Made by a program: the position numbers and the translations under genes
NCBI RefSeq assembly: GCF_028200735.1
Contig: NZ_JAQKPV010000013.1
Coordinates: forward strand, 62,001-126,000
Source of the DNA: Streptomyces sp. ACA25
GTDB taxonomy: Bacteria; Actinomycetota; Actinomycetes; Streptomycetales; Streptomycetaceae
Direction: 5' to 3'
Length of the DNA stretch: 64,000 nucleotides
In this document: positions 17,935 through 24,705 of the stretch, piece after piece
Numbering within the stretch: position 1 is the first letter of the stretch
How the letters are laid out: every line of letters begins with the position of its first letter
The notes under the pieces: generated by a model
Told to the model about the DNA's origin: nothing
The model's database searches: none
The model's input: the letters and a program-made list of their open reading frames with translations, nothing else

Positions 17935-19506
17935 ATGCACCCGACGCTTGCCTCGCTCGTGCAGCACACCGCGCTGAAGCTCACTGTGCTCACCGGCGAG
18001 GACCGGCTGGGCCGTGAGGTGCGCTGGGCGCACGCCAGCGAACTCGCCGATCCGGCCCCCTACCTGGACGGGGGCGAACTGCTGCTGACCACGGCCCTGA
18101 AGCTGGAGGTCGATGATCCGGCGGCGATGGACGACTATGCGGCGCGGCTCAGCGCCGCCGGGGTCGTCGCTCTCGGATTCGCGGTCGGCGTCAACCATTC
18201 CGTGGTGCCCGCCGCGCTGCTGGAGGCGGCCCGTGCGCATGGACTGCCGGTGCTCGAAGTGCCCCGCCGCACTCCGTTCATCGCCATCAGCAAGGCGGTG
18301 TCGGCCGCGATCGCGGCCGAGCAGTACCGGGCGGTGACCGCGGGCTTCGCCGCCCAGCGTGAACTGACCCGGGCGGCGCTGACCGCGGATGGGCCCGGCG
18401 CGCTGCTGGAGAAGCTCGCCGCCCAGATGGACGGCTGGGCGGCGCTCTACGACATCTCCGGGGGTGTCACCGCGGTGGCCCCCGGCTGGGCGGCCCGGCG
18501 TGCCGCCAAGCTCGGCGACGAGGTACGCCGGCTGCGCGACCGGCCGGCGCCCGCCACCGCCGTACTCGGTGCCTCCCCGGACGGCGCGCAGGGGGCCGGG
18601 GCAGACCGGGTGGAGCTCCAGTCGGTGGGCACCGGCCGGGTGCCGCAGGCTGTGCTGGCCATCGGTACCGGCGTTCCGCCGGGTACCGCCGAGCGCTACA
18701 CGGTGCAGTCCGCGGTGGCGGTGCTGACCCTCGTCACCGAACGCTCCCGGGCCTTCCACGCCGCGGAGCAGCGGCTGGCCAGAGCGGTGCTGCATCTGCT
18801 GCTGAGCGCGGAGCCGGACCACGCGCGCGCGGTCGGCGGCGAGGTCTACGCCGGGCTGCTCGACGCACCGCTGCGGGTCCTGATCGCGGAGGCGGGAGAG
18901 GGCTCGGACGCCCTGCGCGACCTTGCGGCGGGCATCGAGACCGCCGCGGCCCGGTCGGGGGAGCCGGTGCTCGCGGTGCCCGACGCCGATCGGCTCGTGC
19001 TGCTGGCCGCCGACGGCGGCGCCGTGGTGGCCGCCTGCAGGGAGTACGCCGGCGATGCCCCGGAGGACCGGAGCGACCGGCTGTGCCTGGGGATGTCCGC
19101 GCCGTCCGGGCCCACCGCCGTCGACAGCGCCTACCAGCAGGCCCGGCAGGCGCTGCTGGTGGCCCGGCGCCGCGGCCGCCCCGTCGTCGAGCACGACGAG
19201 GTCGCCACCGGCTCGGTGCTCCCGCTGCTGGCCGATGAAGCGGTGCGCGCCTTCGCCGAGAGCATGCTGCGGCCGCTGCGCGAGCACGACGCGCACGGCC
19301 GGGGCGATCTGCTCGCCTCGCTCCGGGCCTGGCTGTCCCGGCACGGTCAGTGGGACGCGGCGGCGGCCGATCTGGGCGTGCACCGGCACACACTGCGCTA
19401 CCGGATGCGCCGGGTGGAGGAGATTCTTGACCGTTCGCTCGACGACCCGGACGTGCGCATGGAGCTGTGGCTCGCCCTGAAGACGACCGGCCCCGAGGCC
19501 GTCTGA
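17935..19506 (+). CDS. PucR/CdaR-family transcriptional regulator
   Basis: A 523-residue regulator with an N-terminal PucR sensor domain (residues 1-125, opening with PTLASLVQHTALKLTVLTGE), a central GGDEF-like CdaR region, and a C-terminal helix-turn-helix of PucR type (AAADLGVHRHTLRYRMRRVE near residue 480). Members control purine, GABA or proline catabolism. Placed between gabT and an aldehyde dehydrogenase gene, it is the natural candidate regulator for them. ATG 17935 behind AAGG. No operator could be recognised. Confidence 0.9.
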   Translation: MHPTLASLVQHTALKLTVLTGEDRLGREVRWAHASELADPAPYLDGGELLLTTALKLEVDDPAAMDDYAARLSAAGVVALGFAVGVNHSVVPAALLEAARAHGLPVLEVPRRTPFIAISKAVSAAIAAEQYRAVTAGFAAQRELTRAALTADGPGALLEKLAAQMDGWAALYDISGGVTAVAPGWAARRAAKLGDEVRRLRDRPAPATAVLGASPDGAQGAGADRVELQSVGTGRVPQAVLAIGTGVPPGTAERYTVQSAVAVLTLVTERSRAFHAAEQRLARAVLHLLLSAEPDHARAVGGEVYAGLLDAPLRVLIAEAGEGSDALRDLAAGIETAAARSGEPVLAVPDADRLVLLAADGGAVVAACREYAGDAPEDRSDRLCLGMSAPSGPTAVDSAYQQARQALLVARRRGRPVVEHDEVATGSVLPLLADEAVRAFAESMLRPLREHDAHGRGDLLASLRAWLSRHGQWDAAAADLGVHRHTLRYRMRRVEEILDRSLDDPDVRMELWLALKTTGPEAV

Positions 19507-19601
19507 CGGGCTGTCGCCAGGCGTTTCCCCGCACGCCTGCGGGTGGGGCGCGGCCCCGGTGGCACGGCAGACGCAGTGAACCGGCCGGAGGGCGCCTTGG
19601 C

Positions 19602-19670
19602 CGCGGAAAAGTATGCAGGTCCCTCTTATCACCCTCTCGGGTACTTCTCCGCGATGGGCCGGTGAGAGGG
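19602..19670 (+). other. Possible structured leader with pseudoknot
   Basis: CGCGGAAAAGTA (19602-19613) pairs with TACTTCTCCGCG (19642-19653) with one non-pair. Inside its loop CCCTCTC (19632-19638) is complementary to GAGAGGG (19664-19670). The alternative pairing of GTCCCTCT (19619-19626) with the same downstream strand would compete. This resembles a switching leader, but it matches no riboswitch class I know. Confidence 0.25.
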
Positions 19671-19726
19671 GACGGGAACGAGCAGGCTTCCCGGGAAACC
19701 CACTCCCGAGCGGAAGCGAGAAACGT

Positions 19727-20278
19727 GTGAGGGGAAAACTCCGGACCAGGATCGGCATGGTCCTGTCCCTGGTGGCGCTGGCCGCGGTCACCCAGTCGGC
19801 GGCGGCTGCCCCTGTCGAGAGCCGGCAGGACAGCTGGTCCGACGTCCGCATCATCAACAGCGGCAACGGCGGCCGGCTCGCCGTGTGGGGGGACGCGACC
19901 GGCGATCAGGCCACTTCCTGGGCGTCGGTGGAGCGGCGCAACATCCGTTACGCCACTGAGAGGTGGGAGGTCGTCGCCGAGCGCGGTGGCGGATTCTCCC
20001 TCTGGAACAGGGGCGGTGGCGGAGACCGCTGCCTCAGCCTGGGAGGGGAGGACGCGGTCTGGGGCACCCTGGTGACGGTCGCTCCCTGCGGCAGGTCGCC
20101 GCAGATCTGGAGCATCAGGGCGGTGGGGGACGGCCGGTACCTCATCACCCCGGACCGCACCGGTGACGATACGGCCCTCGCGGTGCACAATCCCGGGCAC
20201 ACGGGCTGGTCGCAGGCGCGCCTCCTCCGGCAGGCGGTGCCGTCCGCCGACCGTACGTGGATGATCAGTCCGCGGTAG
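19727..20278 (+). CDS. Secreted ricin-type beta-trefoil protein
   Basis: A 183-residue exported protein. A signal peptide (AAVTQSAAAAP, cut near residue 28) precedes one beta-trefoil domain. The QxW signature of ricin-like lectins appears as SPQIWSI, with other blocks ending in DRCLSLGGED and DDTALAVHN. Carbohydrate or cell-wall binding is plausible but unproven; there is no catalytic domain. GTG 19727 is chosen because the signal peptide starts there; an open frame reaches 19613. It has an unusually long leader of possible regulatory structure and converges on the carboxypeptidase gene. Confidence 0.7.
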   Translation: MRGKLRTRIGMVLSLVALAAVTQSAAAAPVESRQDSWSDVRIINSGNGGRLAVWGDATGDQATSWASVERRNIRYATERWEVVAERGGGFSLWNRGGGGDRCLSLGGEDAVWGTLVTVAPCGRSPQIWSIRAVGDGRYLITPDRTGDDTALAVHNPGHTGWSQARLLRQAVPSADRTWMISPR

Positions 20279-20281
20279 TGC

Positions 20282-20319
20282 GGGTGTTCCTCCGGCGGTG
20301 CACAGCCGGAGGAACACCC
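20282..20319 (+). terminator. Terminator hairpin of the beta-trefoil gene
   Basis: A 15-base perfect inverted repeat (20282-20296 with 20305-20319) with an 8-base loop starts 3 bases after the stop codon. Confidence 0.75.
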
Positions 20320-20324
20320 CCGGT

Positions 20325-20365
20325 CACCGGCCGGCCCCGGACGGGGGAGCCGGGGCCGGCCGGTG
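20325..20365 (-). terminator. Terminator hairpin of the carboxypeptidase gene
   Basis: A 16-base perfect inverted repeat (20325-20340 with 20350-20365) lies just past the minus-strand stop at 20368. With the neighbouring hairpin it gives each convergent gene its own terminator. Confidence 0.75.
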
Positions 20366-20367
20366 GG

Positions 20368-21732
20368 TCAGGCGCTGCAGTACTGCTGCTGCTTGCCGAT
20401 GGAGCGGTACATGCAGTCCGCGTTCTCCATGAGGATCAGCATGGCTTCGCGGTTGCGGGCGGTCTCCCGGTTGATGACGCTGCCCGGCGGATAGAAGCCA
20501 CCGCCGGCGGCGGAGCGCGGGTACATCTCGAAGGTGTACGAGAAGATCCGCTGCTCGCCCCACATCCAGTCGTTGACCGAGCCGTCCGTCAGGTACAGGT
20601 CGCTCGACTGCTGGGGCCGGTAGCCGTTGCTCGCGGCCATCTGCCGGCCGACGGTGGCGAACGCGTCCCGGTCGTCCTGGTTCAGGCCCGGGCCGGTGTC
20701 GTTGTAGGTGTAGCCGTAGGGCCACAGGATCAGCTCGCTGTAGCTGTGGAAGTCGATGTGCGCGGCGATCTGCTGCTCGCCGCCGACGATCCGGCTGCGG
20801 ACGAAGTTCGCGAGGACCCTCGTCTCGGTGCCGGACTCGGGACCGGTGCCGCGGTACACGTCACTGCTCGGGTTGTTCGAGGATCCGCCGCAGCAGCCCC
20901 ACCGGTAGGCGAAGTTGCGGTTGATGTCCGTGCCGACGGCGGAGGTGGGGGTCGGCTGCCGGTTCTTCCGCCAGTTGCGGAAGCTGCCCGAGCTCATGTC
21001 GTAGACCTTGCCGTCCGGGTTGAGGGACGGGATGATCCACAGCTCGCGCTCGTCCAGCATCCGGGTCACCCGGGCGTCCCGCCCGTACTGCGCTCCGAAC
21101 TCCCGGAGCGTGTAGAGCGCCATCTCGGTGGTGAGGTGCTCCCGGGCGTGCATGTTGTGGGTGAAGAGGATCTCCGGTTTGTTCTCGTCCACCCGCACGT
21201 TGGAGCTGACCTTGACCGCCACGATGTCGCGGCCCTGGTAGGACCGGCCGATGACGTGCTTGCGCATCAGGTTCGGGTACTGCCGCACGTAGGAATCGAC
21301 CGCGGCGTTCATCTGCGCGTAGCTGTGGTACTGCGAGGGGACGTTGGCTGTGCCGAAGTCGCCCTCGTCCGCGTGGCCGTGGTCGTGGTCGTGGGTGCGG
21401 GCTTCCCCCGCGGCGGCCGGAACGGCGGTCAGCTGGTAGCCGCGCTTCTCGAGCCGCTCCGCGGTGGCCGCGTCGGCGGTGATGAGCACCGAGTGGTCGA
21501 GCACGCTGTCGATGGCCGCGCCGGCCGAAGTGAGCTGGGTCCGCTGTGCCGCGGTGCCCATGCCCGCCACCTCGTACTGGAGGCGCTCGGAGGAGTGTGT
21601 GGCCGTTCCGGAACCGGACCGGTCGGAAGAGGAAGGGGGTGCGGCGATGGCCTGCGCCCCGAGGGGCAGGGCAAGCGCCAGGGACAGTAGAGCGGCGGCC
21701 GTGGTCCGTCTGCCGCGCCGTGAAGTGCGCAT
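20368..21732 (-). CDS. Secreted M14 zinc carboxypeptidase
   Basis: Metallocarboxypeptidase of 454 residues, made as a secreted pro-enzyme. A signal peptide (residues 1-31) is followed by a prodomain that ends near 125 with a histidine-rich stretch HDHDHGHADE. The catalytic domain has zinc ligands H195/E198 in NMHAREH and H329 in HIDFHSYSE, substrate residues in DINRNF, and the catalytic glutamate in FSYTFEMYP (E402). The domain resembles the broad-specificity CPT/Streptomyces griseus enzyme. ATG 21732 with AGGAG. It likely scavenges peptides outside the cell. Confidence 0.93.
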   Translation of the reverse strand: MRTSRRGRRTTAAALLSLALALPLGAQAIAAPPSSSDRSGSGTATHSSERLQYEVAGMGTAAQRTQLTSAGAAIDSVLDHSVLITADAATAERLEKRGYQLTAVPAAAGEARTHDHDHGHADEGDFGTANVPSQYHSYAQMNAAVDSYVRQYPNLMRKHVIGRSYQGRDIVAVKVSSNVRVDENKPEILFTHNMHAREHLTTEMALYTLREFGAQYGRDARVTRMLDERELWIIPSLNPDGKVYDMSSGSFRNWRKNRQPTPTSAVGTDINRNFAYRWGCCGGSSNNPSSDVYRGTGPESGTETRVLANFVRSRIVGGEQQIAAHIDFHSYSELILWPYGYTYNDTGPGLNQDDRDAFATVGRQMAASNGYRPQQSSDLYLTDGSVNDWMWGEQRIFSYTFEMYPRSAAGGGFYPPGSVINRETARNREAMLILMENADCMYRSIGKQQQYCSA

Positions 21733-21978
21733 CGCATCTCCTGGGGTGTCCAGTGCGAGCTGGTGGGGGGTGGTGCGTGATCACGCGTGAGCGACATCCT
21801 TGCGTACTGGCATGTCCCGGTCAATGGTCAATGCACGGAAAGGCCCTCCTCCAAAGCGGTGCAACTGTTCCGCGCACTGCGCCGCGTCGGACAAGACACC
21901 CGCCCGGGACGTGGCCCTACGGTGGGCAGTGCAGGGCAACCACACCATCCCCACCATTTCGGAAGGGCGGGCTGCGCA

Positions 21979-23433
21979 GTGACGACAGCGACCACCCCTC
22001 AGGCGTTCTGGCTCGCCGGCCGGCCGGCCACCGGAGCGCACACCCTCGAAGTGACCTCGCCCTGGGACGGACGAACCGTGGGCGCGGTGAGCGTCCCCAC
22101 GGCGGAGCAGGTCCAGGAGGCGGTGGCCGCCGCCGAGGCGGTGGCCACCGAGTTCGCCGCGACCCCGGCGCATGTCCGGGCCGCGGCCCTGGACCACGTC
22201 TGTGACCGGCTCGCCGAGCGGGCCGAGGAGATCGCCCGGCTCATCTCCGCCGAGAACGGCAAGCCCCTCAAGTGGGCACGCGTGGAGGTCAACCGTTGCC
22301 GCTCGGTCTTCCGCTGGGCCGCGGACGAGGCCCGCCGGTTCAACGGAGGAGCAGCGCAGCGTCTCGACACGGACGCGGGCGGCGTCGGCCGGCTCGCCCT
22401 GACCCGCCGCTTCCCGTACGGCCCGGTGCTCGGCATCGCTCCGTTCAACTTCCCGCTCAACCTCTGCGCCCACAAGGTCGCACCGGCCCTCGCGGCCGGT
22501 GCGCCGATCCTGCTCAAACCGGCTCCGGCCACTCCGCTGTCCGGGCTGCTCATCGGTGAGCTGCTGGCGGGCACCGATCTGCCGGCCGGTTCCTGGAGCG
22601 TGCTCCCGGTGCCCAACGAGGACATGCCCGGCCTGGTCCAGGACGAGCGGATTCCGGTCATCTCGTTCACCGGGTCGGCTCCCGTGGGCTGGTCGATCCT
22701 GGACTCCGCCCCGCGCAAGCGCGTGACCCTGGAGCTCGGAGGCAACGGAGCGGCCCTGGTGCTCGCCGACTACTCCTCGGAGGCCGACCTGGACTGGGCG
22801 GCGCAGCGCATCGCCGCCTTCTCCAACTACCAGGGCGGTCAGTCCTGCATCTCGGTGCAGCGGGTCATCGCCGACGACTCGGTGCACGACCGGCTGCTGC
22901 CGAAGCTGATCGCCGCGGTCGAGGCGCTGGGCACCGGGGATCCCTCCGACGAGGCCACCGACGTCGGTCCGCTGGTCAGTGAGGACGCCGCCCGGCGCGT
23001 CGAGTCCTGGGTGGAGGAGGCGACCCGGGCGGGAGCCAAGGTGCTCACCGGCGGCACCCGGGACGGCGCGACCTACGCCCCGACCGTGCTGGAAGGTGTT
23101 CCCGCCGACACCCAAATCGGCCGCGAGGAGGTCTTCGGTCCCGTCATGTCGGTGACCCGGGTCACCGGCGAGGAGGAGGCATTCGCCGTGGCCAACGACT
23201 CGCGGTACGGACTGCAGGCCGGGGTCTTCACGCATGACGTCCAAGCCGCCTTCCGGGCGCACCGGGCACTCGAGGTGGGCGGCGTGATCATCGGTGACGT
23301 TCCCTCCTACCGGGCCGACCAGATGCCTTACGGAGGGGTGAAGGACTCCGGGGTGGGCCGGGAGGGCGTGCGGTTCGCCATGGAGGACTACACCTACGAG
23401 CGGGTCATGGTCCTCACCGGCCTGGATCTCTGA
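21979..23433 (+). CDS. NAD(P)-dependent aldehyde dehydrogenase
   Basis: Aldehyde dehydrogenase of 484 residues with catalytic cysteine in GGQSCISVQ (C290) and base in LELGGNGA (E252). The motif IAPFNFPLNLCAHKVAPAL places it in the lactaldehyde/glyceraldehyde-3-phosphate-like branch rather than with succinate semialdehyde dehydrogenases, so it is not an obvious GabD partner despite lying 8 kb from gabT. GTG 21979 behind GGAAGGG. The 246 bases upstream separate it from the divergent carboxypeptidase gene. Substrate unknown. Confidence 0.87.
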   Translation: MTTATTPQAFWLAGRPATGAHTLEVTSPWDGRTVGAVSVPTAEQVQEAVAAAEAVATEFAATPAHVRAAALDHVCDRLAERAEEIARLISAENGKPLKWARVEVNRCRSVFRWAADEARRFNGGAAQRLDTDAGGVGRLALTRRFPYGPVLGIAPFNFPLNLCAHKVAPALAAGAPILLKPAPATPLSGLLIGELLAGTDLPAGSWSVLPVPNEDMPGLVQDERIPVISFTGSAPVGWSILDSAPRKRVTLELGGNGAALVLADYSSEADLDWAAQRIAAFSNYQGGQSCISVQRVIADDSVHDRLLPKLIAAVEALGTGDPSDEATDVGPLVSEDAARRVESWVEEATRAGAKVLTGGTRDGATYAPTVLEGVPADTQIGREEVFGPVMSVTRVTGEEEAFAVANDSRYGLQAGVFTHDVQAAFRAHRALEVGGVIIGDVPSYRADQMPYGGVKDSGVGREGVRFAMEDYTYERVMVLTGLDL

Positions 23434-23463
23434 CCGCGGCCGGCCGTCCGCTGAGGCCGGTGG

Positions 23464-23494
23464 CGGCCGGACCCGCCCAGCGGGGGTCCGGCCG
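23464..23494 (+). terminator. Hairpin after the aldehyde dehydrogenase gene
   Basis: An 11-base perfect stem (23464-23474 with 23484-23494) about 30 bases past the stop codon insulates the L32 promoter downstream. Confidence 0.65.
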
Positions 23495-23526
23495 TCATCG
23501 GTGCCGGAGAGTCAGCCAGTAGAAAG

Positions 23527-23541
23527 CGACAATCGTTTTCA
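23527..23541. promoter_or_regulatory. Zur-box-like operator
   Basis: On the minus strand this reads TGAAAACGATTGTCG. It matches the 15-base Streptomyces zinc-repressor box TGAAAATGATTTTCA, known from the literature, at 12 positions. It sits just upstream of the -10 element of the L32 gene, where a bound repressor would block RNA polymerase. That the gene product lacks zinc-binding cysteines fits zinc-starvation induction. Confidence 0.7.
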
Positions 23542-23543
23542 GG

Positions 23544-23549
23544 TACGAT
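23544..23549 (+). promoter_or_regulatory. Candidate -10 element giving a leaderless transcript
   Basis: TACGAT lies 6 bases before ATG 23556, so transcription would begin at or next to the start codon. No Shine-Dalgarno sequence is present between them, as expected for a leaderless message. The Zur-like box covers the spacer and -35 area. Confidence 0.5.
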
Positions 23550-23555
23550 GCGCTC

Positions 23556-23726
23556 ATGGCTGTCCCGAAACGCAAGATGTCCCGCAGCAACACCCGACAC
23601 CGCCGCTCCCAGTGGAAGGCGTCCACCCCCGACCTGGTGCCCGTCACCATCGAGGGCCGGGAGTACCGGGTTCCGCGCCGACTCGTCCGCGCCTACCAGC
23701 GCGGCCTGCTCACTCCCGGCGACTGA
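23556..23726 (+). CDS. rpmF: Zinc-independent 50S ribosomal protein bL32 (cysteine-free paralogue)
   Basis: A 56-residue protein with the bL32 N-terminus AVPKRKMSRSNTRHRRSQW. Canonical zinc-containing bL32 has two CxxC pairs in its second half; here that half (residues 24-56) has no cysteine, so this is a C-minus paralogue. Such paralogues replace the zinc form during zinc starvation and free zinc. An upstream Zur-like box and leaderless promoter support this. The methyltransferase gene starts 10 bases after its stop. A zinc-type copy should exist elsewhere in the genome. Confidence 0.92.
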   Translation: MAVPKRKMSRSNTRHRRSQWKASTPDLVPVTIEGREYRVPRRLVRAYQRGLLTPGD

Positions 23727-23736
23727 GGCCGCCGCG

Positions 23737-24585
23737 GTGGAGCCGGAACTGCTTCCGGATCTGGGGGCCGTCGAGGAGACCATGCTCATCCCGCTCTACG
23801 GCCGGGCGCTGGAGTCGCGTGACCCCGAGGGGATCCTGCACGACCCGCTCGCCGTCGAGATGGTCGAACGCATCGACTACGACTTCGCCAGGTTCGACGG
23901 TGGCCCGAGTCTGTTCGGCGCCTGCCTGCGGACGGTGCTCATCGATCACTGGGTACGGCGCTTCCTGGACGCACATCCGGACGGCACCGTCATCGAGGTG
24001 GGAGCGGGCCTCAACACGCGCTTCGAGCGCGTGGACAACGGCCGCCTGCACTGGGTCGACCTCGACCTGCCCGGTGCCATCGCCCTGCGCCGGCGCTTCA
24101 TCCCGGACGGCACCGGCCGCCGCACCACCCTCGCCGCCTCCGTTCTGGAGTCCGGCTGGGCGGAAGAGGTGGCGCAGCGCCCCGGGCCGTGGTTCTTCGC
24201 CGTCGAAGGCGTGCTGCCGTACCTCGCACCGGAGGAGGTTTCCGAGACGGTGGCCCGGCTGGCCGGGCGCTTCCCGGGCTCCTGGTTCGCCACCGAGACG
24301 GTCGCCGCCTCGGTGATCGGCAACCAGCAGGACCATGACGTGATGAGCCGGGTGACCGCGCGCATGCACTGGGCCTGCGACGATCCGCGGATCATCGAGC
24401 AGTGGGCCCCGCCCGGCCGCGCGGTGCGGCTTCGGGAGAGTCTGACCCTGGCCCAGCTGCCCCCGGAGCTCCTCGCCGGCTTCTCGGCCGCACGGCAGGA
24501 GGCGGTCCGGGCGGCGGCCGTGACCTACGCCGAGCAGCTGGAGACCTTCCGCGTCAACCTCTTCCAGGTCGTGGGCGCCGACTGA
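23737..24585 (+). CDS. Class I SAM methyltransferase, leucine carboxyl methyltransferase (PPM1/TcmP) family
   Basis: A 282-residue enzyme of the LCM/TcmP group, which methylates carboxyl groups of small molecules or peptides. Features are PLYGRALESRDPEGILHDPL near the N-terminus, the SAM-binding TVIEVGAGLNTRF (about residue 84), WVDLDLPGAIALRR, and FAVEGVLPYL. GTG start 10 bases after the L32 stop means it probably shares the Zur-type promoter. No biosynthetic cluster is nearby, so its substrate and any link with zinc starvation are unknown. Confidence 0.82.
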   Translation: MEPELLPDLGAVEETMLIPLYGRALESRDPEGILHDPLAVEMVERIDYDFARFDGGPSLFGACLRTVLIDHWVRRFLDAHPDGTVIEVGAGLNTRFERVDNGRLHWVDLDLPGAIALRRRFIPDGTGRRTTLAASVLESGWAEEVAQRPGPWFFAVEGVLPYLAPEEVSETVARLAGRFPGSWFATETVAASVIGNQQDHDVMSRVTARMHWACDDPRIIEQWAPPGRAVRLRESLTLAQLPPELLAGFSAARQEAVRAAAVTYAEQLETFRVNLFQVVGAD

Positions 24586-24599
24586 GGGCGCCCCAACGT

Positions 24600-24639
24600 C
24601 CCGGGCGGACCGCGGAGCGCATGTCGCGGTCCGCCCGGG
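24600..24639. terminator. Bidirectional terminator between methyltransferase and GH3 genes
   Basis: A 15-base perfect stem (24600-24614 with 24625-24639) and a 10-base loop lie in the 120-base gap between convergent genes. Confidence 0.8.
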
Positions 24640-24705
24640 GCGCTGCTGCCACGGTCCGGCGCGGGAAGGCGGCAAGGGGCCCGGGCCGTGGCGTGCCCGC
24701 CGATG

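Noticed and set aside
19602..19726. A c-di-AMP (ydaO) riboswitch before the secreted beta-trefoil gene
   Set aside because: Streptomyces often has ydaO elements before cell-wall proteins, but I could not find the conserved core segments of that class here.
15415..19866. A 1483-residue open frame antisense to the VirD4-like and PucR genes
   Set aside because: Long antisense frames are expected in DNA with extreme third-position GC. The plus-strand genes have recognisable domains and this frame does not.
23737..24585. A secondary-metabolite cluster, suggested by the TcmP-like methyltransferase
   Set aside because: No synthase or other tailoring genes surround it; the gene directly follows a ribosomal protein gene.
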